Under the pieces are notes generated by a model, which saw nothing but the letters and a program-made list of their open reading frames with translations, was not told the DNA's origin and did not search any database. From Pimelobacter simplex (GTDB lineage: Bacteria > Actinomycetota > Actinomycetes > Propionibacteriales > Nocardioidaceae): a DNA stretch of 64,000 bases. Below, piece after piece: positions 42,947 through 54,556 of this stretch (position 1 is its first letter; each line of letters opens with the position of its first letter). Location: the NCBI RefSeq assembly GCF_024662235.1, contig NZ_CP096276.1:4836001-4900000 (forward strand), in the 5' to 3' direction. Position numbers and translations under genes: made by a program.

Positions 42947-44023
42947 ATGAGTGCTGCCCTAGCCGAGGTCTTTCCTGTCGGCGAGGTACTTGCTGACGAG
43001 CTGGAGGCTCGGGGATGGACCCAGGCCGAGTTCGCCGAGATCCTGAGCCGGCCCGCACAGTTCGTGTCCGAGATCATCTCGGGCAAGAAGGAGATCACCC
43101 GCGAGTCCGCCACCCAGATCGCCGCAGCCCTCGGCACGTCGCCGGAGATGTGGCTGACCATGCAGGACCGCTACCACCTGTGGCGACAAGGTCAGAACGC
43201 CCAGGCCCAGGAGCAACTGAGCGACGTGCGCCTGCGGGCACGCCTCAAGGACCTAGCCCCAATCGGCGTCATGTTGCAGCGGGGCCTGCTCAAGGGGTCG
43301 ACGGCGTCTGAGCACGAACTCGAACTCAAAGAGCTGTACCGAATCGACGACATCTACCAGGAGCCCGAGCTGCTGCTGGCTGCACGCCGATCGAAGGCGG
43401 ACGAGGAGGTTTCAAGCACCCAGCTTGCATGGGTCGCCTGTGTCCGCCGGGCCGCGGAAGGGATCGAGGTCGAGAAGTTCGACCCGGACGTCTTGGCGGA
43501 CCTAGCCAGCCGCCTCACTCAGATCGTCGCCAAGCCCCAAGACTTCGCTGGCCTGCCCGAACTGTTCGCCAAGGTCGGTGTCCGCCTGGTCTTTGTCGAG
43601 GCATTCCCGGGAAGCAAGATGGACGGCTGCTCCTTCCTTCTCGACGATGGCGGCCCCGTGATCGGGATCTCGGGCCGAGGCAAGCGCTTCGACAAGGTGC
43701 TTTTCACGCTTCTCCACGAGGTGGCTCACATCAACCTCGGCCACTTGGACGGAGACTCACTGGTCATCGACGACCAAGCAGAGAGCCCCACCCTTGGGCT
43801 CGAGGAACCGGCGGATCAACAAGCGGCCTCATGGGTGCTGCCCAAGGACATCCCACCGGTACCCGAGCGCATCAACCAGGGATGGGTAACTGCGGTCGCC
43901 ACGGATCTCGGCATCAACCCAATCGTCCTGATCGGACGTCTTCAGAACGAGGGCCGGATTCCTTGGAAGACCACCCTGGTCAGAAACGCGCCGTCCGTGC
44001 TCCCCGTGCTGGCGAAATGGTGA
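42947..44023 (+). CDS. higA: HigA antitoxin fused to ImmA/IrrE metallopeptidase
   Basis: 358 residues with a strong AAAGGAGG before ATG 42947. The N-terminal helix-turn-helix (about 10-75) is GWTQAEFAEILSRPAQFVSE followed by IISGKKEITRESA, the HigA type. The C-terminal half (about 205-310) is an ImmA/IrrE-like peptidase with the zinc motif LLHEVAHINLGH. It neutralises the HigB toxin and represses the pair. The peptidase half may cut a repressor or the antitoxin itself under stress (inference). Confidence 0.9.
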   Translation: MSAALAEVFPVGEVLADELEARGWTQAEFAEILSRPAQFVSEIISGKKEITRESATQIAAALGTSPEMWLTMQDRYHLWRQGQNAQAQEQLSDVRLRARLKDLAPIGVMLQRGLLKGSTASEHELELKELYRIDDIYQEPELLLAARRSKADEEVSSTQLAWVACVRRAAEGIEVEKFDPDVLADLASRLTQIVAKPQDFAGLPELFAKVGVRLVFVEAFPGSKMDGCSFLLDDGGPVIGISGRGKRFDKVLFTLLHEVAHINLGHLDGDSLVIDDQAESPTLGLEEPADQQAASWVLPKDIPPVPERINQGWVTAVATDLGINPIVLIGRLQNEGRIPWKTTLVRNAPSVLPVLAKW

Positions 44024-44561
44024 GGCCCTTGGCCACACTGGGAACGTGCTGCTGCTGATGCGAAATCCCTCACCCAACCCGCTGGCGTGAGCAGACCGTT
44101 GGCGCCCGGAGTAGGGCACCCTGCCCGTCTCACGATGACGCACACGCTAAGCGCCAATACCGTAGAACTAGATGCGCCTTCGATCGAACAGTTCACACAT
44201 CGTGACGTAGAGGTCGAGATCGTTGCCCGCGTCGCCGACGACCGCTTCGCCCTGCAGGCAATTGCCGGCTCGGCCGGGGTTCGATGTGATGGTCGCGTGA
44301 ACAGAGCAAACTCTCGAGCCCGCGCCCCGATGCCGTCACCAAAGCCGGTAGTCGGGTTGAGATTGCGGCCCGTCACCTTCGTAGTCGATCCCCGGGAAGT
44401 CGAAGCCGCCGCCCGCATGTCCGTGAGTGACTAGGTGGGGAATCGACGTGAACGCACCCTTGCTCACGCGATCGGTCCCGCGGTAGTTCTGCTGCTCCCA
44501 GCCTGACGGGTCGGACCGACCCCGCCAGAGCACGTAGCAGGTAGGCCCCACAGTTGCGGGC
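44024..44561. other. 538-base stretch without a supported gene at the island's right end
   Basis: Open frames here (for example 44336-44551 minus and 44087-44434 plus) lack ribosome sites, and I recognise no family. Codon usage is not convincing. The stretch probably holds gene remnants between the HigA gene and the tRNA-derived repeat. Confidence 0.5.
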
Positions 44562-44672
44562 GGGTTAGGGGTTCGAGTCCCCTAGGCGACGCTGAAATGA
44601 CGAAAGCCCGGCCGCGCTAGCGGTCGGGCTCGTCATTTTCAGTGGAGCCTAGGGGACTCGAACCCCTAACCC
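44562..44672. repeat. 26-bp perfect inverted repeat: inverted copy of tRNA-Ala T-arm
   Basis: Bases 44562-44587 are the exact reverse complement of 44647-44672, the T-arm and acceptor end of tRNA-Ala. The similarity continues inward (GCTGAAATGACGA facing CGTCATTTTCAG). So a second, head-to-head copy of the tRNA 3' end plus its downstream sequence sits about 60 bases from the gene. No tRNA body is attached to it. Confidence 0.85.
44605..44630 (-). terminator. Terminator hairpin after tRNA-Ala
   Basis: AGCCCG pairs with CGGGCT and CCGC with GCGG, with a G-T wobble between the two stem segments and a GCTA loop. Read on the minus strand it follows tRNA-Ala by 12 bases and is succeeded by TTTCGT. 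Confidence 0.6.
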
Positions 44673-44715
44673 CCTGCTTGCAAAGCAGGTGCGCTACCAA
44701 TTGCGCCAAGGCCCC
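44643..44715 (-). tRNA. tRNA-Ala (anticodon TGC)
   Basis: 73 bases without encoded CCA. The acceptor stem is GGGGCCT with AGGCTCC, discriminator A. The anticodon stem-loop CCTGC-TTTGCAA-GCAGG places TGC at 34-36. The T-arm is AGGGGTTCGAGTCCCCT. It occupies the conserved place near gyrA and is the apparent integration target of the island to its left. Confidence 0.96.
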
Positions 44716-44746
44716 CACCCCAGCCGTACGACGGCCGGGCGGTGTG

Positions 44747-44872
44747 TCAGTTCTTCGGAAGCGTGTCGGTGGCCTCGGCCCACAGGGCCTGCTCGGCCTT
44801 GCTCTCCTGGAGCTTCTTGCCGGCGATGACGACGCCTGCGGCGGCCAGGACGGCGAGGAGGATCTTCTTCAC
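44747..44872 (-). CDS. DLW-39 family small protein
   Basis: 41 residues from GTG 44872 with GGGAGAG six bases upstream. The sequence starts [20 protein letters not shown] and continues [15 protein letters not shown]. It has a lysine start, one hydrophobic helix, and the acidic/LW motif that names the family (here ALW rather than DLW). The family is usually about 39 residues and is found next to the gyrA-side tRNAs in Actinobacteria. Function is unknown. It lies between tRNA-Ile and tRNA-Ala. Confidence 0.85.
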   Translation of the reverse strand: MKKILLAVLAAAGVVIAGKKLQESKAEQALWAEATDTLPKN

Positions 44873-44913
44873 TGTGCACTCTCCCTTCGACGAGATGTCC
44901 CGTCATTCGAAAG

Positions 44914-44947
44914 AAGCCCCGGTCCGCGGGATGCGCGGCCGGGGCTT
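44914..44947. terminator. Terminator hairpin between tRNA-Ile and DLW-39
   Basis: AAGCCCCGG pairs with CCGGGGCTT and CCGCG with CGCGG around a short loop, followed by TTTT on the plus strand and by CTTTC on the minus strand. It lies 5 bases past the 3' end of tRNA-Ile. Confidence 0.7.
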
Positions 44948-44952
44948 TTCCG

Positions 44953-45026
44953 TGGGCCTAAGAGGACTTGAACCTCTGACCCCCACATTATCAGTGTGGT
45001 GCTCTAACCGTCTGAGCTATAGGCCC
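44953..45026 (-). tRNA. tRNA-Ile (anticodon GAT)
   Basis: 74 bases, no encoded CCA. The acceptor stem is GGGCCTA with TAGGCCC, discriminator A. The anticodon arm CCACA-CTGATAA-TGTGG gives GAT. The T-arm is AGAGGTTCAAGTCCTCT. Its position after gyrA and DUF3566 is conserved in Actinobacteria. Confidence 0.96.
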
Positions 45027-45121
45027 GGGTGGCTAGCCGCTCTGGGTGGAAGCCCCTCGGCAGCAAGCCGAGGACAGACACTACCGGAGGCGGTGAGCCG
45101 GGGACAAAACGGGGCGGGTGG

Positions 45122-45642
45122 TCAGTTGCCGTCCTCGGCGAGGGTGATCTCGACGCCGCCGAGGAGGGCGGCCGACATGTTGTAGAGGAAGGCCGTGAGG
45201 GTGGCGGCGGCGGTGATGAGGACGACGTCGATGGCGGCCACGAGCATGGTGAAGCCGAGGACGCGGCTGGTGCCGAGGTAGTCCTCGATGCGGAAGGACT
45301 GGACGTCCTTGCCGCCGATGCCCTCCTGGATCGTGGAGTTGATCGAGTCCCAGACGCCGGCGGCGCCGAGGACCTGCCAGACCATCGCGACGGCGACCAC
45401 GGTGACGACCGCGAAGGCGATGGAGAGCAGGAAGGACGTCTTCATCACCGACCAGGGGTCGACCCGGGTGAGGCGGAGCCGGGCCCGGCGGGGCGCCCGG
45501 CCGCGGGCGGCGGCCGGGGCGTCGGTGGCGCCGGGGACCGGGGGCGGGCCGCTGGGGGCCGGGTGGGTCGGGGACGGTGCGCCCGCCGGGCGGCCGCCAT
45601 CGGCCGTCGGTCGGATCACGGTGTCCTCGACGCGCTCGGTCA

Positions 45643-45643
<1 letters not shown>
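45122..45643 (-). CDS. DUF3566 domain membrane protein
   Basis: 173 residues. A Pro/Ala-rich cytoplasmic N-terminus of about 55 residues precedes the DUF3566 domain: LRLTRVDPWSVMKTSFLLSI, a first helix (about 68-92), an outside loop, and a second helix (about 130-155) before LLGGVEITLAED. The protein is always coded next to gyrA in Actinobacteria; function is unknown. Its ATG overlaps the gyrA stop by one base. Confidence 0.93.
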
Positions 45644-48342
<2,699 letters not shown>

Positions 48343-48369
48343 GATTGCTCTCTCTGGTGTCGTCTATCA

Positions 48370-48401
48370 ATATCTAGGAAAGGTGTTAGAGACCTAGATA
48401 T
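48370..48401 (-). promoter_or_regulatory. Small hairpin between gyrB and gyrA
   Basis: ATATCTAGG and CCTAGATAT form 9-bp perfect arms around 14 bases. One arm contains the gyrB stop codon, and the gyrA start lies 28 bases further. It may tune expression of gyrA relative to gyrB. Confidence 0.4.
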
Positions 48402-50478
48402 CGAGGAAGCGAACGTCCTTGGCGTTGCGCTGGATGAACGAGCGCCGCTGCTCGACGTCCTCGCCCATGAGGATCGAGAAGATCTCGTCGGCCTGGGCCG
48501 CGTCCTCGAGGTTGACCTGCAGCAGGACGCGCTGGTCGGGGTCGAGCGTGGTCTCCCACAGCTCGTCGGCGTTCATCTCGCCCAGACCCTTGTAGCGCTG
48601 GATCGGTGCTTCCTTGGGCAGCTTCTTGCCCTGCTCGAGGCCGTCGCGCATGACCGCGTCGCGCTCGGCGTCGGAGTAGACGTACTCGTGCTCGGCCGGC
48701 TTGTTCCACTTGATCCGGTAGAGCGGCGGCTGGGCGAGGTAGACGTGCCCGGCCTCGATCAGCGGACGCATGAAGCGGAACAGCAGCGTCAGCAGGAGCG
48801 TGTTGATGTGGTGGCCGTCGACATCGGCGTCGGCCATCAGCACGATCTTGTGGTAGCGCAGCTTGTCGAGGTCGAACTCCTCGTGCACGCCCGTGCCGAG
48901 CGCGGAGATGATCGCCTGGACCTCCTGGTTGGCCAGGACCTTGTCGATGCGCGCCTTCTCGACGTTGAGGATCTTTCCGCGGATCGGGAGGATCGCCTGG
49001 ATCCGGTTCTCCCGGCCCATGACGGCCGAGCCGCCGGCCGAGTCACCCTCGACGATGAAGACCTCGCACTCCTCGGGGTTGCGCGAGCTGCAGTCGCGCA
49101 GCTTGCCCGGGAGACCGCCGCCGCCGAGCAGGCCCTTGCGGTTGCGGGCCAGGTCGCGCGCCTTGCGCGCGGCGATGCGCGCGGTGGCCGCGGCCTGGGC
49201 CTTGCGGATGATCTCCTTGCCCTCGTTGGGGTTCTGCTCCAACCAGGCGCCGAGCTCGTCGTTGACGGCCGACTGCACGAAGCCCTTGGCCTCGGTGTTG
49301 CCGAGCTTGGCCTTGGTCTGGCCCTCGAACTGCGGCTCGGAGATCTTGAGGCTGATGATCGCGGTGAGACCCTCGCGGATGTCGTCACCGGTCAGCCGGT
49401 CCTCCTTCTTCTTGATCAGGCCCCACTCCTCGCCCCACCGGTTGACCAGCGAGGTGAGCGCGGCGCGGAAGCCCTCTTCGTGGGTGCCGCCCTCGGGGGT
49501 GTTGATCGTGTTGGCGAAGGTGTGCACCGACTCGTTGTACGACGACGCCTGCCACTGCATGGCGATCTCGAGGCTCATCGGGTTGGCCGCGTCGTCCGCG
49601 GTCTGGTCCTCGAAGGCGATGATCGAGCTGATCGGGGTCTTGCTGCGGTTGAGGAAGTCGACGTAGTCGGCCAGGCCGCGCTCGTACTGGAAGACCTGCT
49701 CGAGCGCCTTGTGCCCGTCGACGTCGACCGCGTGGACGGCAGACGCCGCCGCCGCGACGCCGGCCGCCTCGTCGACGGTGCCGTCCTCGACCGCGTCGGC
49801 GAGGTCCTCGGCCTTGGGCCGGGCGTCGCGCAGCTCGATCCGCAGGCCCTTGTTGAGGAAGGCCATCTCGCGGAACCGGGTCGAGATCGTCTCGAGGGTG
49901 TAGTCGGTGGTCTCGAAGATGTCGTCCGAGGCGAACCAGGTGACCGTCGTACCGGTGCGCTCGCCCTCCTCGAGGGGGCGCACCTGGCGCAGGTCGAAGT
50001 CGGGCACGCCGAGGGAGAAGTCCTGCTCCCAGAGGTAGCCGCGGTTCTTGATCTCCAGCCGCAGTCGGGTCGAGAGCGCGTTGACCACCGACGAGCCGAC
50101 GCCGTGCAGACCGCCGGAGACCTTGTAGCCGCCGCCGCCGAACTTGCCGCCCGCGTGGAGCACGGTCAGCGCCAGCGTCGCGGCGGGCAGCTCCTGCCCG
50201 GGCGCGGTGTCGGTCGGGATGCCACGGCCGTTGTCGGCCACGCTCACCGAGCCGTCGGGGTTGAGGGTCACCTTGATCGTGTCGCAGTAGCCGGCGAGCG
50301 CCTCGTCCACCGCGTTGTCGACGATCTCCCAGATCAGGTGGTGCAGGCCCCGCTCACCGGTCGAGCCGATGTACATGCCGGGTCGCTTGCGGACCGCCTC
50401 GAGACCCTCGAGGACCTGGATGGCGGACGCGTCGTACTCCGGGGACTCCGGCTCGAGGGACTGGTCGTCAGTGGACAC
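48394..50478 (-). CDS. gyrB: DNA gyrase subunit B
   Basis: 694 residues from GTG 50478 ([20 protein letters not shown]) with GAAGAGG upstream; a GTG five codons earlier lacks a site. The GHKL ATPase shows [13 protein letters not shown] and GRGIPTD, with the QTK-type lysine in GQTKAKLGN. The Toprim domain has EGDSAGG and DADVDGHHI, and the C-terminal contact region ends [20 protein letters not shown]. It supplies ATP-driven strand passage with GyrA. Normally the gene follows recF and dciA; here an 11-kb block separates them. Confidence 0.97.
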   Translation of the reverse strand: MSTDDQSLEPESPEYDASAIQVLEGLEAVRKRPGMYIGSTGERGLHHLIWEIVDNAVDEALAGYCDTIKVTLNPDGSVSVADNGRGIPTDTAPGQELPAATLALTVLHAGGKFGGGGYKVSGGLHGVGSSVVNALSTRLRLEIKNRGYLWEQDFSLGVPDFDLRQVRPLEEGERTGTTVTWFASDDIFETTDYTLETISTRFREMAFLNKGLRIELRDARPKAEDLADAVEDGTVDEAAGVAAAASAVHAVDVDGHKALEQVFQYERGLADYVDFLNRSKTPISSIIAFEDQTADDAANPMSLEIAMQWQASSYNESVHTFANTINTPEGGTHEEGFRAALTSLVNRWGEEWGLIKKKEDRLTGDDIREGLTAIISLKISEPQFEGQTKAKLGNTEAKGFVQSAVNDELGAWLEQNPNEGKEIIRKAQAAATARIAARKARDLARNRKGLLGGGGLPGKLRDCSSRNPEECEVFIVEGDSAGGSAVMGRENRIQAILPIRGKILNVEKARIDKVLANQEVQAIISALGTGVHEEFDLDKLRYHKIVLMADADVDGHHINTLLLTLLFRFMRPLIEAGHVYLAQPPLYRIKWNKPAEHEYVYSDAERDAVMRDGLEQGKKLPKEAPIQRYKGLGEMNADELWETTLDPDQRVLLQVNLEDAAQADEIFSILMGEDVEQRRSFIQRNAKDVRFLDI

Positions 50479-50734
50479 GCGGGACCTCTTCACTTCGATC
50501 GTTCGTGAGCGCCTGCCGGGAGCATGGCGAAGGCCGAGTCAGACGTCCCGAAACGCATTCCCGGCCCAGTTGTCCATTCTAGCCTCCTGAGGGCCTGCAG
50601 ACACGTCTTGCGGGCGCGCAAACAGGGGTCGGTCTGCGAAAAAGGGCCCTGGACGGCCCATAAACGGGGTTCGGAGGCCCGAGCAGGGGTGTCGACAGGT
50701 CCCCGTACGTCGAAGCGGCTCCCAGCGCGCCCTG

Positions 50735-51883
50735 TCAGCCGGCCGTGCCGAAGAGCCCGGCGCCCAGCGGGCGGTCCTCCGCGTGACCGGGCAGCACCAG
50801 GAAGGTCCCGGTCGCGGTCGTGGTCGCGAAGTCGAGCATCCGGTCGCTCTCCTCGAGGCGCTGCATCGTCGCGGTGAACGCCCGCAGCGTGCTCTGGAAG
50901 CTCACGAACAGCAGCCCGGGGTCCGGGTCGTCGATGGAGTACGAGCGCCGCAGCATCAACGGCACCCCGGCGTCGCGGGCGTGGGCCCGGCGCACGTGCG
51001 CGTCGGCCGGGACCAGGTACTGCCCGTCGGGCGTCTTGGCGCCCAGGTCGATGTCGGCACCGCCGGAGAGCGCGAGCGACGAGTCCCGGCGCCGGCCGAC
51101 CGCGGCCTCCTGGCCCTCGACGCCGAGGCGCCGCCACCCGGCGACGTCGATCCGGAACCGGCGCAGCACGGCGATGGTGCCGCCGGCCACCGGTACGGGT
51201 CCGGCCAGCCACACGCCCTCGGCGAGCTCGTCGGCCGAGCGCGGCGCGACGATGCCGTCCTGGAAGCCCTGGACGTTGCGGGTCGCCTGGTGGTCCCCCG
51301 GCGTCGCGGCATAGGCGCCCCGCCAGCCGCGCTGGGCCCACCGCAGCCGCGCGGAGCCGCGCAGCTGCTCCTCCAGGGTCGCCACGGCGAGCGCCACGAC
51401 GAGCGGGTCGGAGGCGCAGACCTGGAGCCACAGGTCGCCGCCGCGCTCGCGCTCTCCCATCTCCTCGCGCCGGTACGACGGCAGGTCGGTCGCGCCGGGC
51501 AGGTCGGCCCCGGCCCGGCGGACCAGCGACGGCCCGACGCCCACGGTGACGGTCAGGTCACCGGGGTCCAGCCCGTCGGTGGCCTCGGTGGTGAGCGTGC
51601 GGATCGTGGTCCCCAGCGCCGCGAGCAGCGGCCCGGGCGGGACGTCGAGGTCGAGGACCAGCGAGGTCAGGTGGGTCTGCGGGAGCACGGGGCGGTCGAT
51701 GCCCGCCTGGGCGGTGCCGTCGGCCGCGACCGGGCCACCGGCCTCCCCCGCGGCGCCGGCGCCCCCCGGCACCGGCGCCGCGGAAGGACCCGGCGTCCGG
51801 TCCGCACCGCAGCCCGCGACACCCATCGCGGTCACGGCGGATCCGAACGCGAGCAGGCCCCGCCGGCTCGTGCGGGCGGTCAC
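50735..51883 (-). CDS. Dyp-type peroxidase, Tat-exported (EfeB-like)
   Basis: 382 residues from GTG 51883, overlapping the sortase stop (GTGA). The N-terminus TSRRGLLAFGSAVTAMGVAG then CG combines a twin-arginine signal with a lipobox-like end. The Dyp signature is VQGFQDGIVAPR (GxxDG), and the proximal haem His is probably in the AHVRRAHARDAG segment. It is a haem peroxidase acting outside the membrane on an unknown substrate. No EfeU or EfeO genes lie next to it; the neighbours are a sortase and surface proteins. Confidence 0.9.
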   Translation of the reverse strand: MTARTSRRGLLAFGSAVTAMGVAGCGADRTPGPSAAPVPGGAGAAGEAGGPVAADGTAQAGIDRPVLPQTHLTSLVLDLDVPPGPLLAALGTTIRTLTTEATDGLDPGDLTVTVGVGPSLVRRAGADLPGATDLPSYRREEMGERERGGDLWLQVCASDPLVVALAVATLEEQLRGSARLRWAQRGWRGAYAATPGDHQATRNVQGFQDGIVAPRSADELAEGVWLAGPVPVAGGTIAVLRRFRIDVAGWRRLGVEGQEAAVGRRRDSSLALSGGADIDLGAKTPDGQYLVPADAHVRRAHARDAGVPLMLRRSYSIDDPDPGLLFVSFQSTLRAFTATMQRLEESDRMLDFATTTATGTFLVLPGHAEDRPLGAGLFGTAG

Positions 51884-52473
51884 CGGGGCACCACGGCGAG
51901 CGGCACGGCGTACCAGACCGTCCGCCGGGTCCACTTGCCCGGCCCGAGCCGGCGACCCGAGCACACCACGATCACGGCCTGTTCCGACCCCCAGTCGCGG
52001 AACGCCTTGGCGCGGGGCACCCGGGCCGCCGGGTAGCTGCGCCGCGCGTGCACCCGGTAGCAGACGGTCCGTCCGTCGGCAGCGCGCAGCGAGAAGGTGT
52101 GCCCGGCACGCAGCGTGTTGAGCAGGGAGTTGCCCAAGGCCGAGCCGTCGGGCCAGGTGTGGGCGTCGAGGATGACCGAGCCGACCCCGGCGCCGGGGCG
52201 GACCTGGCGGTCCCAGCCGACCATCTTCTTGCCGGCCTTGGTGACCGGCGGGGTCCCGATCGCACCGCTCGCCGTACGGCGCACGCGGACGACCCGGAAC
52301 TCCCGGCCGAGCACGTCGAAGCGGGCGCCCACGGGACGGATCCCGGACGACGCGGTGGTCGCGCAGGTGGTGGTGCGCGGGGCCGGGTCGGCCGCGGGCG
52401 CAGCGGGAGCGGCGGACGCCGGTCCGGGCAGCAGCGCGGCCACCGTGGCCAGCGCGAGCACGACGTACCTCAT
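51880..52473 (-). CDS. Class F sortase
   Basis: 197 residues with signal peptide MRYVVLALATVAALLPGPAS. The sortase core carries the catalytic His in VILDAHTWPDGSA, Cys in AVIVVCSGRR, and a following Arg. Its small size and lack of a C-terminal helix fit class F of Actinobacteria. It should cleave a sorting motif and attach a protein to the wall. Cysteines at CATT and VCYRV are extra. It is coupled (ATGA) to the beta-helix gene and lies in a locus with a likely substrate at 54557-57748. Confidence 0.88.
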   Translation of the reverse strand: MRYVVLALATVAALLPGPASAAPAAPAADPAPRTTTCATTASSGIRPVGARFDVLGREFRVVRVRRTASGAIGTPPVTKAGKKMVGWDRQVRPGAGVGSVILDAHTWPDGSALGNSLLNTLRAGHTFSLRAADGRTVCYRVHARRSYPAARVPRAKAFRDWGSEQAVIVVCSGRRLGPGKWTRRTVWYAVPLAVVPR

Positions 52474-53810
52474 CGGACCATCACCCACGCGCTCAGGAGC
52501 GATCGGCCGGGCACCTTCACGGACGCGAGGTCGGGCATCGTGGGGCCTTCCGGTAGCGGCTGCGGGGCGGTCGTGACGTCGGCGAGCCCGGGCAGGGCGG
52601 TCGGCAGCGGCACCTCGAGGAAGCTCATCCCCGGCGGTGCGGCGGCGAGGCGCGCGACCTGCTCCGGCGCGACCGCACGGCCTGCGGTCTGCGCGGTGCA
52701 CCCGGCGCCGGCGGTGCTCAGCCCGGTGGGCAGGGTCGTCGTCCCGGGCTCGGGGCAGTTGCCCGTGCCGAGCACCCGCGCGGAGGAGATGTCGGCGAAG
52801 TCGATCGCGTTGCCGGCGTACGCGTTGCCGGTCAGGGTGTTGCGCAGGGCCGGCAGGTCGCTGGAGCTCGCGATGCTGATCCCGGCCCGGCGGTGCCCCT
52901 CGACGCGGTTGCGGACGAAGCGGTTGTCGGTGCCGCCACTGATCCCGATGCCGATGCCGAAGCCGCCGTCGGCCTGGGCCGGGCTGGTCGCCTCGTTGTT
53001 GTCCACGACCAGGTTGCCGGCGATGACGTCGCCGGTCTGGGGGATGAACGCCTCCTGGTAGTCCGACAGGAAGGTCAACCCGACCCGGTTCGAGCTGAAC
53101 CGGTTGCCGACGACCATGAGCGGGGTCGACGCGTTGGCGTTCTCGAAGCCGACCGCGTTGCGCTCGGCCACGTTGCCGGTGACGAGGATGTCGCAGGCGT
53201 GGCACTGCCCGACGTAGAAGCCGCTGTCGGCGGAGCCGCTGGCGTAGTTGTCGCGGATGACGCCGTGCTGGGCGTTGAAGGCGTAGATGCCGTAGAGCCC
53301 GTTGTTCGCCGCGGTCACGTGGTCGACCTGGAAGCGCTGCAGCGGCGGGAACTTCTCGGGGTCGAAGTTCTCGTAGCCCGAGCCGTCGGTGTTGGCGCGC
53401 GGCCCGTCGCCGTCGTGCAGGCCGGTCACGAGGACGCCGTAGAAGGTGGTGCGCTGGACCGTGAGGTTCTGGATCCGCACCCCGTCGGCGATGCCGACGA
53501 CGCCGTGCGGCCGGATCCCGTCGCCGTCGATGATCACACCCGCGCGGTCGGTGCCGCGCACGGTGACGTCCTCGGTCGCGACGACCACGCTCTCGTGGTA
53601 GGTCCCCGGCGAGACGAGCACCATCCCGCCGGGAGCCACGCGGTCGACGGCCTCCTGGATCGTCGGGGCGTCCTGGGGGACCTCGACGAGCGGGGAGCCT
53701 GCGGGCGAAGGAGCGCCGGGATGAGGGGGGGCGTCGTCCTTCGCGCCGCAGGCGGTCAGCAGGGCCGGCACCAGTGCCAGCGCGGCGACGAGTCCGCGGA
53801 TGCGGCTCAC
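52470..53810 (-). CDS. Right-handed beta-helix lipoprotein
   Basis: 446 residues from GTG 53810 with AGGAGG upstream. The signal peptide VSRIRGLVAALALVPALLTA ends at Cys21 in a lipobox. The mature part has parallel beta-helix repeats (NosD/pectate-lyase-like): APTIQEAVDRVAPGGMVLVS, then successive VIRDNYASGSADS and VVGNRFSSNRVGL type rungs. Such proteins often bind or cleave polysaccharide. No catalytic triad can be assigned. It is coupled to the LppX-like lipoprotein and the sortase gene. Confidence 0.88.
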   Translation of the reverse strand: MSRIRGLVAALALVPALLTACGAKDDAPPHPGAPSPAGSPLVEVPQDAPTIQEAVDRVAPGGMVLVSPGTYHESVVVATEDVTVRGTDRAGVIIDGDGIRPHGVVGIADGVRIQNLTVQRTTFYGVLVTGLHDGDGPRANTDGSGYENFDPEKFPPLQRFQVDHVTAANNGLYGIYAFNAQHGVIRDNYASGSADSGFYVGQCHACDILVTGNVAERNAVGFENANASTPLMVVGNRFSSNRVGLTFLSDYQEAFIPQTGDVIAGNLVVDNNEATSPAQADGGFGIGIGISGGTDNRFVRNRVEGHRRAGISIASSSDLPALRNTLTGNAYAGNAIDFADISSARVLGTGNCPEPGTTTLPTGLSTAGAGCTAQTAGRAVAPEQVARLAAAPPGMSFLEVPLPTALPGLADVTTAPQPLPEGPTMPDLASVKVPGRSLLSAWVMVR

Positions 53811-54553
53811 GAGGTCCTCCTGAGGAAGCGCAGCACCTTGCCGGGGATCGCGGCCGGCTCGCCGTCGCCGACCGTGAAGGTCGCGGGGTCGCCGCCGCCG
53901 ATCTGGGCCTCGAAGCGGACGAGGTGGCCGGTCCGGTCGACCCAGTACGTCGTCCGCGAGGACGCCGCCGCACCCGGGCTGCCGTCCGCGGCCGCTCGGC
54001 CCGGACCGCTCATCACGTACACCGTGTCGTCTCCCTTGCCCTCGACCCGGAGCAGCCGGGCCCCGCTCTGCTGGAGGAGCACCGGGTTCTCCGGCCGGTC
54101 CGCGCCCAGCTGGAGCGCGAGCGCCAGCGCCACGTCGGTCGGCTGGCTCGCGTCCATCGGGCGCTGCGTCCAGGCGGTCGCCGCCGGGACGGCGCCGTCG
54201 GCCGTGCCGCTCGCCGTACCGACCTGGTCGGTGCTCCAGGCGATGACACCCGAGGTCAGCGGCTCGCTGCTCCCGGGCTCGCTCGTCGTGTAGTCGCCGT
54301 AGGCGGCACCGGCACGGAAGTCCACGACCACCCTCGCGCGCAGCGTGACGGCGCCGTGCGCCTCGATCGTCAGCGGGACGCGTCCCGCCGAGAAGTTGTT
54401 GAACCGGAGCACCGCCAAGGCCTGGGCCTGCTCGGTGGTGAGCCGCTTCGGCGGCTCCGCGTCCGGTGAGTTCTGCTGCTGCCCGCACCCGGTCAGGCAG
54501 GCAGCAGCGGCTACGGCCGAGAGGATCAGCCGTAGCCGCCGCTGGTTGCTCAC
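53807..54553 (-). CDS. LppX/LprAFG-like lipoprotein
   Basis: 248 residues from GTG 54553. The signal peptide MSNQRRLRLILSAVAAAACL ends at a lipobox Cys in LTGC. The mature sequence has the U-shaped lipoprotein fold pattern (VLRFNNFSAGRVPLTIEAHG, VYVMSGPGRAA, YWVDRTGHLVRFEAQI) of proteins that bind lipids outside the membrane. It starts three bases after the large surface protein and overlaps the beta-helix gene. Confidence 0.8.
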   Translation of the reverse strand: MSNQRRLRLILSAVAAAACLTGCGQQQNSPDAEPPKRLTTEQAQALAVLRFNNFSAGRVPLTIEAHGAVTLRARVVVDFRAGAAYGDYTTSEPGSSEPLTSGVIAWSTDQVGTASGTADGAVPAATAWTQRPMDASQPTDVALALALQLGADRPENPVLLQQSGARLLRVEGKGDDTVYVMSGPGRAAADGSPGAAASSRTTYWVDRTGHLVRFEAQIGGGDPATFTVGDGEPAAIPGKVLRFLRRTS

Positions 54554-54556
54554 TAC

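Noticed and set aside
44087..44434. 115-codon plus-strand frame after the HigA gene
   Set aside because: No ribosome site, no family resemblance, overlaps other equally poor frames.
44336..44551. 71-codon minus-strand frame at the island's right end
   Set aside because: Looks faintly protein-like, but has no ribosome site or recognised family; probably a remnant at most.
44562..44590. A second tRNA gene suggested by the tRNA-like T-arm
   Set aside because: No D-arm, anticodon arm or matching acceptor 5' strand upstream; it is a partial inverted copy.
50479..50734. Origin of replication in the gap upstream of gyrB
   Set aside because: No cluster of DnaA boxes or A+T-rich unwinding region seen; dnaA and dnaN are absent.
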